From Oscillospiraceae bacterium (GTDB lineage: Bacteria > Bacillota > Clostridia > Oscillospirales > Oscillospiraceae): 64,000 nucleotides of DNA. Each line of letters begins with the position of its first letter. Within the stretch, counting starts at the first letter, position 1. Location of the stretch: positions 62,001 to 126,000 of the forward strand of contig CAJTEA010000006.1 of the NCBI GenBank assembly GCA_910575265.1, in the 5' to 3' direction. Positions 27,588 to 36,322 of the stretch are shown in pieces. Under the pieces are notes generated by a model. That model was not told the DNA's origin, did not search any database, and saw only the letters and a program-made list of their open reading frames with translations. Both the position numbers and the translations under genes were made by a program.

Positions 27588-28273
27588 AGAGCTTGCTCCT
27601 TTTTTATCTCCGTCAGGGTGTTCTCAATCTCCTGAAATGCTTCCTGAAACCGGGGCTCACCCCAGGTCTGTCTGGCTCTGTCCAGCAGCTCTTCCGCCTG
27701 GTCATACCGCCTGTTCTGGATGGCCGCCAGCATATCCAGAATCGCGATGTTAACGCCGTATAACTTTCCGCCCCGCTGGGCTTCAAAAATTTTCTGGCTG
27801 TCGTTGTATAGCTTCAGGGCCTTCTCCCCCTGGTCTATGTTGAAATAACAGGTACAGAGGTTCAGCCGGTAGACTGTCTTGACCGCTGTCCCCACAAGTT
27901 TTTTGTCCGAAATTCCCTCCAGCAGCTCGATTGCCTTATCAAACTCCTTCAGGTCAATATACCCGGCGGAGAGGTTCATTGTTAAGATTGTTTTCAGGCT
28001 CTGTCCCTTGGCGGTCTTCAGCAGCTGCTCCACCCCCTCGATATACTCCTGTGGCTTCCCGGCCTCCAGCAGTGGAGCAATCTGTTTCATCCTCCTCTGA
28101 TAGGAGACGTTATAGAGAATATTGACCAGCAGCACACCTGTCAGAACGACCAGCGCCGCAATCCAATAGCCAGTCATAAAAACAGCCTTATCAATCTGAA
28201 GTATGATCTGAATCCCGGCCAGGCCAAACCCCAAACAAGCTCCGAACACAATTATTTTAGCCTTTCTCTTCAC
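27584..28273 (-). CDS. Membrane-anchored TPR-like protein
   Basis: 229 residues. Two N-terminal membrane helices at about residues 8-26 and 33-52, then a cytosolic helical array with degenerate tetratricopeptide features (FDKAIELLEGISDKKLVGTA, LNLCTCYFNIDQGEKALKLY). I do not recognise a named family. Coupling to rbgA by a 4-base overlap could mean co-expression only. Confidence 0.7.
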   Translation of the reverse strand: MKRKAKIIVFGACLGFGLAGIQIILQIDKAVFMTGYWIAALVVLTGVLLVNILYNVSYQRRMKQIAPLLEAGKPQEYIEGVEQLLKTAKGQSLKTILTMNLSAGYIDLKEFDKAIELLEGISDKKLVGTAVKTVYRLNLCTCYFNIDQGEKALKLYNDSQKIFEAQRGGKLYGVNIAILDMLAAIQNRRYDQAEELLDRARQTWGEPRFQEAFQEIENTLTEIKKEQAL

Positions 28274-28384
28274 TCAACTCACCTTCATATCAGATAATTT
28301 TAGAAATTTGTAAGGAACTTGACCGCTTTTTTGTAAGAAATGTTTGGTATCCTCTCCCTGTAATTTTTTAAGGAGGGAACCACA

Positions 28385-29155
28385 TTGAGTTTTTTCGCGT
28401 TAAAAATCATCGCCCTGCTGTCCATGCTGTGGGACCACGTCACTCACGTCTGGCCGCTGGCCCTGACGGTGGAGGTCCTTTTCTTCCCCGACGCCGCAGA
28501 TACCATTCCGGCCCTGCTGGTTCTTCAGCGGGCCACCGACTACATCGGCCGCATCGCCGCCCCCATCTTCCTGTTCTCCATCGCCAACGGCTACCGGCAC
28601 ACCCGGAATTTTAAAAAATACGCCCTGCGGCTGCTGATCTTCGCCTGCCTGGCGGAGTATCCCTACTACCTCCTGTTCGGCTTCCACGGGAACATCATGT
28701 TTACCCTGCTGCTGGGACTGCTCACCCTGCGGCTGATGGACTGGGGCAACAAAAAGCGGGACAAGCTGGGGTACGTCCTGGCCGCTGGAGTGATAGCCGC
28801 CGCCCAGTACCTTAGCCTGACGGAGGGCAATGGGTCCTATATCCTGTTCATTCTGGTCTTTTACTGGACAGAAAGCTGGTCTATTCCCAAGAAGGCCCTG
28901 CTGTGGCTGTTTCTCATGCCCCTGTCCCGGTACAGACTGGCCTGGATGCTTTTCTCTGAACAGCTTTTTACCTGGCGGTGGCTCCATATGCTATGCATCA
29001 ACGCGGTGGGTCCCCTGCTGGGGGTGGCGCTCACCTTCTTCTACAACGGAAAGAAGGGTCCCACCTTTCCGGGGGATAAATACCTGTGGTACGTCTTCTA
29101 CCCTGCCCACCTGCTGGCGCTGGGGCTGGCTCAAAAGGCGCTGCTGGGCATGTAA
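28385..29155 (+). CDS. TraX family membrane protein
   Basis: 256 residues with seven or so hydrophobic segments. N-terminal FFALKIIALLSMLWDHVTHV and RIAAPIFLFSIANGYRHTRN are characteristic of TraX-like acyltransferases, first known for acetylating F pilin; chromosomal Firmicute members have unknown substrates. Starts at TTG with AAGGAGGG 7 bases upstream. It is the only plus-strand gene in a 25-kb minus-strand stretch apart from the 71-residue gene. Confidence 0.88.
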   Translation: MSFFALKIIALLSMLWDHVTHVWPLALTVEVLFFPDAADTIPALLVLQRATDYIGRIAAPIFLFSIANGYRHTRNFKKYALRLLIFACLAEYPYYLLFGFHGNIMFTLLLGLLTLRLMDWGNKKRDKLGYVLAAGVIAAAQYLSLTEGNGSYILFILVFYWTESWSIPKKALLWLFLMPLSRYRLAWMLFSEQLFTWRWLHMLCINAVGPLLGVALTFFYNGKKGPTFPGDKYLWYVFYPAHLLALGLAQKALLGM

Positions 29156-29160
29156 GCCTG

Positions 29161-29637
29161 TTATCCCAGACGATTTACCATAATATACTCCTCTTCCGTT
29201 TCACCAACAATCTCAAAGCCTGTATTCTGATACAGTTTAACCGCATAGTTGGCCTTTTGAACCGCAAGGGACGCCTTCTCATACCCACAGCTTTTCAAAA
29301 TGGCAAGCATCCGCCTCATCAGTTCGGTTCCGATTCCAAGGCCCCGGTATTCCCTGTACAGAGAAATTGCAAAGGAGGGCGTCTCATTGTCAATATGTCC
29401 ATAATCGTTCATCATACGGACCCAGACCGCTCCCGCAACCCTGCCGTCCACCTCCGCGACGAGAGACCGGTCATGTTCCTCGTGTCCAAAACCGGCAATA
29501 TAAACTTGCAGTTCCGGGATTTCCAATATGGATTTCGACGGCGGAGCCGTTCCTTCCGGCACAAAAATCGCCTCATATAAAAAATGCTTCAACAGAGGAT
29601 ATTCTGACTCTTTCATCGCTCTTATCCTGTAATCCAT
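29161..29637 (-). CDS. GNAT family N-acetyltransferase
   Basis: About 158 residues. The acetyl-CoA motif A is SLYREYRGLGIGTELMRRML, and a late KANYAVKLYQNTGFEIVGE segment matches motif B. The ATG at 29637 has GGAG 8 bases upstream; the longer start at 29655 lacks this. Convergent with traX, 5 bases apart. Substrate unknown. Confidence 0.85.
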   Translation of the reverse strand: MDYRIRAMKESEYPLLKHFLYEAIFVPEGTAPPSKSILEIPELQVYIAGFGHEEHDRSLVAEVDGRVAGAVWVRMMNDYGHIDNETPSFAISLYREYRGLGIGTELMRRMLAILKSCGYEKASLAVQKANYAVKLYQNTGFEIVGETEEEYIMVNRLG

Positions 29638-29675
29638 ACGAAATCTCCATAACAAACACCGGCAAATTTAAGAAA

Positions 29676-29702
29676 AAGGAGCGGCACAGCCGCTCCTTTT
29701 TT
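29676..29702 (-). terminator. Terminator after rplS
   Basis: GGAGCGGC / GCCGCTCC stem with a 3-base loop and TTTTTC after it on the minus strand. The other strand also ends in TTTTTT. Confidence 0.85.
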
Positions 29703-29705
29703 GAA

Positions 29706-30047
29706 TCACAGCAATTCCTTGACCTTGGCGGCCTTGCCCACGCGGTCGCGCAGGTAGTACAGCTTGGCGCGGCGCACCTTGCCCCGACGGACAATCTCCA
29801 CCTTCTCCACGGAGGGAGCATGGAGGGGGAACACCTTCTCCACGCCGATGCCGTAGGAGATGCGGCGGACGGTGAAGCTCTCCTCGATGCCGCCGTGCTT
29901 CTTGGCGATGACGGTGCCCTCGAATACCTGAATACGCTCACGGTTGCCTTCCTTCACCCGCAGGTGAACCCGGACGGTATCGCCGATGTTCATCTTGGGG
30001 GGCTCGTCCTTTGTGTACTTTTCGGTAAATGCTTTCATCAGATCCAT
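29706..30047 (-). CDS. rplS: Ribosomal protein L19
   Basis: 113 residues. The family core reads [58 protein letters not shown], then [20 protein letters not shown]. It is part of the 50S subunit at the 30S interface. The 140 bases upstream probably carry its promoter; I see no gene there. Confidence 0.97.
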   Translation of the reverse strand: MDLMKAFTEKYTKDEPPKMNIGDTVRVHLRVKEGNRERIQVFEGTVIAKKHGGIEESFTVRRISYGIGVEKVFPLHAPSVEKVEIVRRGKVRRAKLYYLRDRVGKAAKVKELL

Positions 30048-30187
30048 ATTGTTTTCCTCCTGTTATATAGGCGTTCATTCCGGCCTTTTCCCCGTCCCGC
30101 AGGGCGCCGCAGAGGACCGCCCGTTATTCAGACCAAAGCAGTATACCACAGTGTTTTCCAAATTGCAAGGGTTTTCCGCCAGATTTT

Positions 30188-30553
30188 TTATCCCTGACCG
30201 CGGTCCCTGTTGGGCACCATGATCCGCAGATGGGAACCCTCGCCGCACTTCCCCTTCTCATCGTGGACTTCGATATCAAACCACAGCTTCCGCCGCTCAA
30301 TCTCCCGCAGCGTGGCGGTGGCGGTCACTTTCATGCCCACGGGTGTAGGGGCCAGGTGACGGATGTGGGCCTCGGCGCCCACGGTAGTCATCCCCTCGTC
30401 CAAGTACTCCTTGGCCAGCTCCAGGGCGCAGGCCTCCATCAGAGCCAGCATGTTTGGGGTGGATAAAATCTTAGAGCCCGCTGCTCCAATGCGCTTGGCG
30501 GTCATGGTGTCGTCTACCGTCCAGGTCAAACTGTGCTGAGTGGGTTTTTCCAT
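30188..30553 (-). CDS. Hotdog-fold thioesterase, FlK-like
   Basis: 121 residues. Hotdog-fold pattern: TPNMLALMEACALELAKEYL, TTVGAEAHIRHLAPTPVGMK, LWFDIEVHDEKGKCGEG. Related to fluoroacetyl-CoA thioesterase FlK, but most members act on other acyl-CoAs or are unknown. Followed by rplS; preceded by the DUF4177 gene 3 bases away. Confidence 0.8.
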   Translation of the reverse strand: MEKPTQHSLTWTVDDTMTAKRIGAAGSKILSTPNMLALMEACALELAKEYLDEGMTTVGAEAHIRHLAPTPVGMKVTATATLREIERRKLWFDIEVHDEKGKCGEGSHLRIMVPNRDRGQG

Positions 30554-30556
30554 TTT

Positions 30557-30739
30557 TTACACCTCTTTCTCAAAAATCAGGTCTATTTCCGCAAGAGCGC
30601 CGTTTGTCCACACAGCCGGAATAAAGCCCACGTAGCGCCAGCCATCCTCAGCCCAGCGGGCAATCACTTCTTCATACCCTTTTGTTTTTAAGCTGATAAA
30701 TCCCTCAACATAGATTCGCTCATACTCATAGGTAAACAT
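30557..30739 (-). CDS. DUF4177 domain protein
   Basis: 60 residues. YEYERIYVEGFISLKTKGY, then VIARWAEDGWRYVGFIPAVW and an ending IDLIFEKEV, the typical DUF4177 pattern. Function unknown. It lies between a thioesterase gene and the DUF2344 gene in one tight minus-strand run. Confidence 0.75.
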   Translation of the reverse strand: MFTYEYERIYVEGFISLKTKGYEEVIARWAEDGWRYVGFIPAVWTNGALAEIDLIFEKEV

Positions 30740-30757
30740 AACACTTCTCCCCTCTCG

Positions 30758-31432
30758 TCAGCGGAACGGCTTGCCCTCCCTGTCCAGAACATCCCGGCGG
30801 TGGAAGGTAACAAAATCCGGGGTGTACTCCGGATACTCCGAGCAAAAGGCGGCGCGGAGCAACTCAGGATTCAGACCTGGATTTTGAGCGGAGACGACCA
30901 GATCCACCATCATGGTATCGCTCTGGCACTCGATGCGCCAGCTGTGGACCAGTTGGATTATGTCAACCTCTGTGAAGCCCGCCTTGGCCTTGTTTGATTT
31001 TTTCTTCACCACCAGGCTATCCCGGCTGAGCAGGGCCGACATAGCGGGCTCCGTCTCCTGGGGCCGGCCCTCGGGGTAGTCGAAGGTCATGATATAGTTA
31101 ACATAACGCAGTTCCTTCAGCTTCCGCTCCTCCGGATAGCACCGGTGGATGATAATGCCCTCCGGCATGGCGGCGGTGAGGCGTTCGGGGACCTCCTCAT
31201 AGCTTGTCCCCTCCAGCAGGCCGAACTCCAGAAGCTCACACTGGCTGGAATAGCCCACCGACAGGGGCAGAGCGATGGACACAAAGGGGTGAGGATTAAA
31301 CCCCTCGGTGTGCTTGATGGGAATTTTAGCCCGGGCAAAGGCCCGTTGGAAGGTACGCATCAGGTCCAGATGGGAGATATACCGGGCCCGTCCCGTTTTG
31401 GTAAACAGCAGCCGGTCAGCCACAGCGGCCAC
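30758..31432 (-). CDS. TIGR03936/DUF2344 radical-SAM-associated protein
   Basis: 224 residues. Conserved core RYISHLDLMRTFQRAFARA, PIKHTEGFNPHPFVSIALPL and SQCELLEFGLLE. The family always accompanies the TIGR03960 B12-binding radical SAM enzyme, which is encoded just upstream with a 17-base overlap. Actual reaction unknown. Confidence 0.9.
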   Translation of the reverse strand: MAAVADRLLFTKTGRARYISHLDLMRTFQRAFARAKIPIKHTEGFNPHPFVSIALPLSVGYSSQCELLEFGLLEGTSYEEVPERLTAAMPEGIIIHRCYPEERKLKELRYVNYIMTFDYPEGRPQETEPAMSALLSRDSLVVKKKSNKAKAGFTEVDIIQLVHSWRIECQSDTMMVDLVVSAQNPGLNPELLRAAFCSEYPEYTPDFVTFHRRDVLDREGKPFR

Positions 31433-33260
31433 CCCCTGTCAGCAATTTGTTGGCTCCGCAGCCGGAGCAGCGGGCGCGGCAGTCCGGCGTGGTCTGAGAC
31501 TGGTAACACAGCTCCCGCTCACGCCACAGAAAATCAGCGCTCACTCCGGTGGACAGCCGGCTCCAGGGAAACACCTCGTCTCTCCCCCGCTCCCGGTGGG
31601 CGTAGAAGTCCCCGTCCAGTCCGCAGGCGGCCAGACCGTCCAGCCAACGCTGGTAGTCGAAATACTCGGTCCAGGAGTCCAGCCTGCCGCCGTGCTCCCA
31701 CACCCACTCCAGCACGTCCGCCAGCCGCCGGTCGCCTCGGGACAGGACGGCCTCCAGATAGCTGGTCTGGGGGTCGTGCCAGTTGTAGGTGATAGACTTG
31801 TCCCGTTTCAGAGCGTCCCGCAGCAGGTCAACCCGCCGCTGGTATTCCTCCGCGGTGATTTGCGCCTCCCACTGGAAGGCGGTGTGGGGCTTGGGGACAA
31901 ACCAGGAGGTGGACACGGTAATCCGCACCCCTCGGGCCTTGTTGGGGGAATATTCCCGCCAGGTAAAGTAGACCTTCCGGGCCAGGTCAGCGATGCCCAG
32001 CACATCCTCATCCGTCTCGGTAGGCAGGCCCAGCATAAAATACAGCTTCACCCCGTTCCAGCCCCCAGCAAAGGCGGTGCGGACCGATTGGAGCAGGTCC
32101 TCCTCCCGGAGGTTTTTGTTGATGGCGTCCCGAAGCCGCTGGGTGCCCGCCTCGGGGGCGAAGGTCAGCCCACCCCGGCGCACCCGCTGTAAACGCTCCA
32201 TCAGGCTCATGGAAAAGGTGTCCGCCCGCAGAGAGGGCAGGGACAGTCCAATGTCCCGGGGAGCGCAGTAGTCCAGCAGCTCATCACACAGGGGCAGCAG
32301 ATCGGGGTAGTCGGTGGAGGACAGGGAGGACAGAGTCATTTCCTGATAGCCCGAGTCCTCACAGGCCTCCTTGCCGTACCGGGCCAGCAGCTCCGGGCCG
32401 CGGGACCGGACAGGTCGGTAGGCGTACCCGGCCTGACAGAACCGGCAGCCCCGGATACAGCCCCGGAACAGCTCCAGCATCACCCGGTCGTGAACAATCT
32501 CAGTGGAGGGGATAATGGTCTTTACCGGAAAATAGGCCTTATCCATATCCTGAATAATCCGTTTGGTCACCTGTCCGGGAGCGCCGCGGCCTGGTTTTAT
32601 GTCAACTGATTCCAGTGTGCCGTCCGCCCGGTAGATCGGTTCATAGAAGGACGGCACATAAATCCCCGGAATTTTCGCCGCGTCCTCCAGGAATTCCTCT
32701 TTTGTCCACCCCTCCTCCTGGGCCTGACGGTAGAGGTCGATATACTCCAGGGTAACCTCTTCCCCTTCGCCCAGAACAAAGAGGTCCACAAAGGGGGCCA
32801 GCGGCTCCGGATTGTAGCAGCAGGTCCCTCCCGCCACCACCAGCGGAGCAAGGCTGGTCCGCTCCCCGCTCCGCAGCGGCAGTCCGGCCAGGTCCAGCAT
32901 GTTCAGCACATTGGTATAGGCCATCTCATAGCCCAGAGAAAACCCGATGATGTCAAACTCGGCAATGGGATCACCGCTCTCCAGTCCATAGAGCAGCAGG
33001 CCCTCCCGGCGCATCGCTTCCTCCATATCCCCCCAAGGGGCAAAACAGCGCTCACACCAGACATCAGGCCGCTCATTCATGACTCCATAGAGAATGCGGC
33101 AGCCCAAATTGGACATGCCAATCTCATAGGTGTCCGGAAAACATAGGGCATAGCGGACGCTCACCTGGTTTTTTTCCTTCACAACCGCGTTGTACTCTCC
33201 GCCCGTGTACCGGGCCGGCTTTTGCACATTTGGCAGAATATGCTCCAAGGTACGATTCAT
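31416..33260 (-). CDS. TIGR03960 B12-binding radical SAM protein
   Basis: About 614 residues. N-terminal region with SVRYALCFPDTYEIGMSNLG, a cobalamin-binding-like segment (FDIIGFSLGYEMAYTNVLNM), and the Fe-S cluster motif GCIRGCRFCQAGYAYRP (CxxxCxxC). A Cys-rich C-terminus (CRARCSGCGANKL) may hold another metal. The ATG at 33260 follows GGAGGG and matches the family N-terminus; the longer frame runs into the neighbouring protease gene. Pairs with DUF2344. It is often near rplS-type genes in Clostridia; substrate unknown, possibly RNA or ribosome modification (inference). Confidence 0.92.
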   Translation of the reverse strand: MNRTLEHILPNVQKPARYTGGEYNAVVKEKNQVSVRYALCFPDTYEIGMSNLGCRILYGVMNERPDVWCERCFAPWGDMEEAMRREGLLLYGLESGDPIAEFDIIGFSLGYEMAYTNVLNMLDLAGLPLRSGERTSLAPLVVAGGTCCYNPEPLAPFVDLFVLGEGEEVTLEYIDLYRQAQEEGWTKEEFLEDAAKIPGIYVPSFYEPIYRADGTLESVDIKPGRGAPGQVTKRIIQDMDKAYFPVKTIIPSTEIVHDRVMLELFRGCIRGCRFCQAGYAYRPVRSRGPELLARYGKEACEDSGYQEMTLSSLSSTDYPDLLPLCDELLDYCAPRDIGLSLPSLRADTFSMSLMERLQRVRRGGLTFAPEAGTQRLRDAINKNLREEDLLQSVRTAFAGGWNGVKLYFMLGLPTETDEDVLGIADLARKVYFTWREYSPNKARGVRITVSTSWFVPKPHTAFQWEAQITAEEYQRRVDLLRDALKRDKSITYNWHDPQTSYLEAVLSRGDRRLADVLEWVWEHGGRLDSWTEYFDYQRWLDGLAACGLDGDFYAHRERGRDEVFPWSRLSTGVSADFLWRERELCYQSQTTPDCRARCSGCGANKLLTGGGRCG

Positions 33261-33328
33261 CTTGCTCCCTCCAGGTCGAAATGACACGTAAGATTTATTG
33301 TACCTTTTTCCTGCCACTCTGGCAAGTA

Positions 33329-33907
33329 TTATTTCCAGATTTGTTTCTGATTCGCCTGTAAAAAAACGGCCAACAGCCAGAGCGCCACCAGCAGCAGCGT
33401 GATGTTCCCACAGAAAACAGCCAGCCAAAGCCCTGCCGCCAGGCTCCCCGCTGTACACAGACAGTCCAGCAGGCCGCCAAACCAATCGGCCAGATCCGGG
33501 CCAGCCAGCAGAGCCAGGGTGCAGCGCAGCGCTCTTCCTCCGTCCAGCCGCCCCACCGGCAGCAAGTTAAAAACCGCCAGCGTCAGATTCAGTCCGGCAA
33601 AGGTCAGCCCATCCTGAACGCCGCAAACGACCAGAGCCAGCGCCAGGTTAACACCAGGACCCGCCAGGGCGGACAGCCCCTCCTGCCAGTATCCCAGCGG
33701 TCTGGACAGTACCATCTCCGCCCCAATTGCTGTAAGGCGAATTTGCTTTATATTTCCATTCAAAGCTCTGATGACAAAAAAATGCCCCAGTTCGTGGGCC
33801 ATACAGGCCAGCACAGCCATAGGGACCAAAAAGGAACGGTCTAAATAGTTCAGCCAAGCCAAAAGCAGAAGGAATCCACCTGTTACCTCTACCCTTCCAA
33901 TCCGCAT
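33329..33907 (-). CDS. M50 site-2 protease, SpoIVFB-like
   Basis: 192 residues, hydrophobic with about four to six membrane segments. The zinc motif is ACMAHELGHFFVI and the second metal ligand motif is LLPVGRLDGGRAL. Intramembrane protease fold. It follows the M23-domain gene by 2 bases, which matches spoIVFA-spoIVFB, where SpoIVFB cleaves pro-sigma-K in the mother cell. Assignment of the substrate is inference. Confidence 0.85.
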   Translation of the reverse strand: MRIGRVEVTGGFLLLLAWLNYLDRSFLVPMAVLACMAHELGHFFVIRALNGNIKQIRLTAIGAEMVLSRPLGYWQEGLSALAGPGVNLALALVVCGVQDGLTFAGLNLTLAVFNLLPVGRLDGGRALRCTLALLAGPDLADWFGGLLDCLCTAGSLAAGLWLAVFCGNITLLLVALWLLAVFLQANQKQIWK

Positions 33908-33909
33908 TA

Positions 33910-34947
33910 TTACTCCAGGAAATCCACGTAATAGGCGGGATTCAGGTGCGTACTGTTATACTTCATCTCCAAATGCAGATGGGGCCCGGTGGAATCCCCA
34001 GTGGAGCCAACCTCCGCAACCTTTTCTCCCAGCTCCACCGTCTGGCCCTTGGACACCACAATTTTACTACAGTGTGCGTAAAACGACTTTACACCGTTTC
34101 CGTGATCCAGTTGAAGGTACAGGCCATAGGAGTCGTCCTCTCCAATATACTCCACTGTCCCCGCGGCAAAGGCGGCGATTGGGTCCCCCATCTCTCCGCC
34201 GATATCTACGCCTCCATGAAACTGGTACTTTCCATTAATGGGACTGTCCCGGTAACCATACTCAGAATGTAGGTGACCTAATACCGGTGTAGCTGTCTCC
34301 AGTTCTCCCAAAGATAACTGATCCATTGTGTAATTTTTTGGCAGCTCCTGGCCGCTGTAATCTGACATAGCCACCACCGTTCCCGCCACAGGAACCGCGG
34401 CAGGCTCCTCCGGCTCTGTCACCTCCTCAGCGGAAGGCTCCGGTTTTACCGTTTCCGGTGTGAGCTCCAGTCCAAATCTGGATATATCAGCATAGTGGGC
34501 AGCGCATCCCGCCATATCCGCATGTTGACTGAGGAATTTCAGCTCCGCATCCAACACTTCCGCCGACCGTGGTGGGGTGAATGACGCGGGCCGCGGCCGC
34601 TCTTCACTCTGTGGCGCGGCGCCAAAAACCTCTACGCAGAAATTCCCAAGGTCAGACAGCACCGTTCCACTGCCTGCCAGAGATTCGCCCAGATTCGTCA
34701 GCGCCTCCTGAAAGTCAAAGTCAGCAGAAATAAGAGTTAGAATGTCCCCCCGTACCTGGCTCAGCTTTTGCGGAAAAATGCCTTTCCCCAGAAAAATGGT
34801 GAGAAAGAGCACCAGACAAACCGCCAGCTGAATGATCCGAACCTGCTCCTGGCTGCGCTCTGTACTCCTTCTGCTCCGTCCCGACACATTACTGTAGCCT
34901 CGAACACTTCTTCTACGGCTCACCGCCTGCATGCTCTGGTCGTACAT
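33910..34947 (-). CDS. M23/LytM-domain membrane protein, SpoIVFA-like
   Basis: About 345 residues. The N-terminus is basic (SRRRSVRGYSNVSGRSRRST), then a membrane helix (IIQLAVCLVLFLTIFLGKGI), a spacer with Pro/Glu-rich sequence, and a C-terminal LytM domain: FHGGVDIGGEMGDPIAAFAA, LQLDHGNGVKSFYAHCS and GPHLHLEMKYN. The HxxxD and HxH zinc ligands are kept, so it may be an active endopeptidase, unlike some regulators. Start at 34947 (MYDQSMQ) is after GGGGGAGGG; the longer frame lacks support. Confidence 0.8.
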   Translation of the reverse strand: MYDQSMQAVSRRRSVRGYSNVSGRSRRSTERSQEQVRIIQLAVCLVLFLTIFLGKGIFPQKLSQVRGDILTLISADFDFQEALTNLGESLAGSGTVLSDLGNFCVEVFGAAPQSEERPRPASFTPPRSAEVLDAELKFLSQHADMAGCAAHYADISRFGLELTPETVKPEPSAEEVTEPEEPAAVPVAGTVVAMSDYSGQELPKNYTMDQLSLGELETATPVLGHLHSEYGYRDSPINGKYQFHGGVDIGGEMGDPIAAFAAGTVEYIGEDDSYGLYLQLDHGNGVKSFYAHCSKIVVSKGQTVELGEKVAEVGSTGDSTGPHLHLEMKYNSTHLNPAYYVDFLE

Positions 34948-35013
34948 GGTCGTCCCTCCCCCGCTTATTTTATTTGGTAGCAGTGTATTCAAAAAGAACA
35001 AGTAATATTACTC

Positions 35014-35042
35014 TTGACAGAAACCAAAAAAGTAACTATAAT
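35014..35042 (+). promoter_or_regulatory. Perfect consensus promoter of tRNA-Pro
   Basis: TTGACA (35014-35019), 17-base spacer, TATAAT (35037-35042), 17 bases before the mature tRNA 5' end. Confidence 0.9.
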
Positions 35043-35058
35043 AAACAGGCTAACTAAT

Positions 35059-35135
35059 CCGGGTGTGGCGAAGCTTGGTATCGCGCTTGGTTCGGGTCCA
35101 AGAGGCCGTGGGTTCAAATCCCGCCACTCGGACCA
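35059..35135 (+). tRNA. tRNA-Pro (CGG anticodon)
   Basis: 77 bases with encoded CCA. Acceptor stem CCGGGTG / CACTCGG, D stem GCGA/TCGC, anticodon stem CTTGG/CCAAG with loop TTCGGGT (anticodon CGG), T stem GTGGG/CCCGC with loop TTCAAAT. It reads CCG codons. It marks the left border of the accessory region, and tRNA genes are common integration sites. Confidence 0.95.
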
Positions 35136-35136
35136 A

Positions 35137-35173
35137 AAATCCGCTGAAATCCATCGGTTTCAGCGGATTTTTG
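35137..35173 (+). terminator. Terminator of tRNA-Pro
   Basis: AAATCCGCTGAAA / TTTCAGCGGATTT stem (13 bp) with an 8-base loop and T-run, 2 bases after CCA. Confidence 0.9.
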
Positions 35174-35248
35174 CAACTTTTTCAGCGGGTCAGATTTTTT
35201 GACCCATTAACTGACCCATTCAGCGATAGACGGAGCTGGACGTATTGG

Positions 35249-35851
35249 ATGATTTTGAGTATTATGGGGGTGTCTCCGGTGGAAAACAACGCAGCCTATC
35301 AGGAGGAAGTCTGGACCGAAATAATCGACGGAGAGGTGATTGCGATGTCCCCCCGGCCCTCTATCAACCATCATCGGGCATCTCTCAATATCGCAGCTCT
35401 TTTCTCCGTATTTTTGAAGGGGAAGCCCTGCCAAGTTTTCGGTGATGGAGTTGACTTATTTCTTTCGGATCAAAACCGATTTATTCCCGATGGGATGGTT
35501 GTCTGTGACCCAGACAAGGTCAAACGCGATGGCATCCACGGCGCACCTGATCTTGTGATCGAGGTTCTCTCCCCCAGCACCGCTCGGTATGACCGTGGAC
35601 ATAAAAAGGACGCATATGAGGCAGCTAGTGTCCAGGAATACTGGATTGTCGAACCAGAAGTAAGATCGCTTGAGGTCTATCTTCTCAAAGACAGAAAGTT
35701 CATACTGGACAACGTTTACAGCATCTACCCGGACTATTTGCTGGAAAAGATGTCCGACGAGGAAAAAGCCGCTATTCCAACCGAATTTCGTTGCTCCCTG
35801 TATGACGAACTAACAATCACCTTGGAGGATGTCTTTGCTGATACATTTTGA
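35249..35851 (+). CDS. Uma2 family (DUF820) nuclease-fold protein
   Basis: About 200 residues. The restriction-nuclease-like core has EIIDGEVIAMSPRPSINHHR, RFIPDGMVVCD, the active-site GAPDLVIEVLSPSTARYDRG with a following lysine, and VQEYWIVEPE. The frame is open through the tRNA, so the true start is uncertain: ATG 35249 (weak GGAG 14 bases upstream) or ATG 35264. First gene of the accessory region. Function of the family is unknown; a DNA-processing role is only inferred from fold. Confidence 0.82.
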   Translation: MILSIMGVSPVENNAAYQEEVWTEIIDGEVIAMSPRPSINHHRASLNIAALFSVFLKGKPCQVFGDGVDLFLSDQNRFIPDGMVVCDPDKVKRDGIHGAPDLVIEVLSPSTARYDRGHKKDAYEAASVQEYWIVEPEVRSLEVYLLKDRKFILDNVYSIYPDYLLEKMSDEEKAAIPTEFRCSLYDELTITLEDVFADTF

Positions 35852-35862
35852 TGCCCTGGCTT

Positions 35863-36040
35863 TTACAGCGCCATCTTCATAAAGCTGCCCATCTTCTCCG
35901 CCGCTTCCTGCTGCATTTTGGCGGTGACGTGGGTGTAGGTATCCAGTGTAAAGCCAGAGGAAAAATGTCCCAGCATATGAGACAGCGTTTTAACATCCAC
36001 CCCGTTTTGCAGCGCAACTGTGGCAAAAGTATGCCCATAT
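35863..36040 (-). pseudogene. Tyrosine recombinase (integrase) C-terminal remnant
   Basis: Minus-strand translation gives YGHTFATVALQNGVDVKTLS, then HMLGHFSSGFTLDTYTHVTA, QQEAAEKMGSFMKMAL and stop. This matches the end of phage/ICE integrases, including the HxxR-box helix and the catalytic Tyr in DTYTHV. The normal arginine before the TFAT helix and the rest of the protein are absent. The match breaks at about 36040. It is too short for usual gene calling. It supports past integration near the tRNA-Pro gene. Confidence 0.85.
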
Positions 36041-36240
36041 AGTATAATAGGGACAAAGACGGAAACCCTTGCGGCTCAAGGGGATTCGGATTTGTCCTTA
36101 TTCTTTTTCCACCTATTTTCCCTCAAAAAAGCGCTGTTTGGAGCGCGGTCAGAAAGGAGTCTAATGGTGTGAAGTCAAGAGGGTAATAGCGAAAAATTTT
36201 AAGGAAAAAGGCAGTGGAGAGGCACATCAGGGACTAAAAA

Positions 36241-36297
36241 GGCAACACCAACCCGAGCCCTGCCCACAGAAATTTTGAAAAATCAAAGCAGGGCCTC
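36241..36297. repeat. IS110-type 3' flank copy 1
   Basis: A stretch with CACCAACCCGAGCCCTGCCC and AGAAATTTTGAAA resembles 40810-40860 in the same orientation. It lies just past the IS110 transposase stop, so it is probably the element's terminal non-coding part. The rest of 36041-36322 shows no gene. Confidence 0.55.
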
Positions 36298-36322
36298 ATT
36301 CATCAGAGCAGCGAGCGACAGC

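Noticed and set aside
35063-35248. N-terminal extension of the Uma2 frame through tRNA-Pro
   Set aside because: The frame passes through the tRNA and its terminator, so it cannot be protein coding there.
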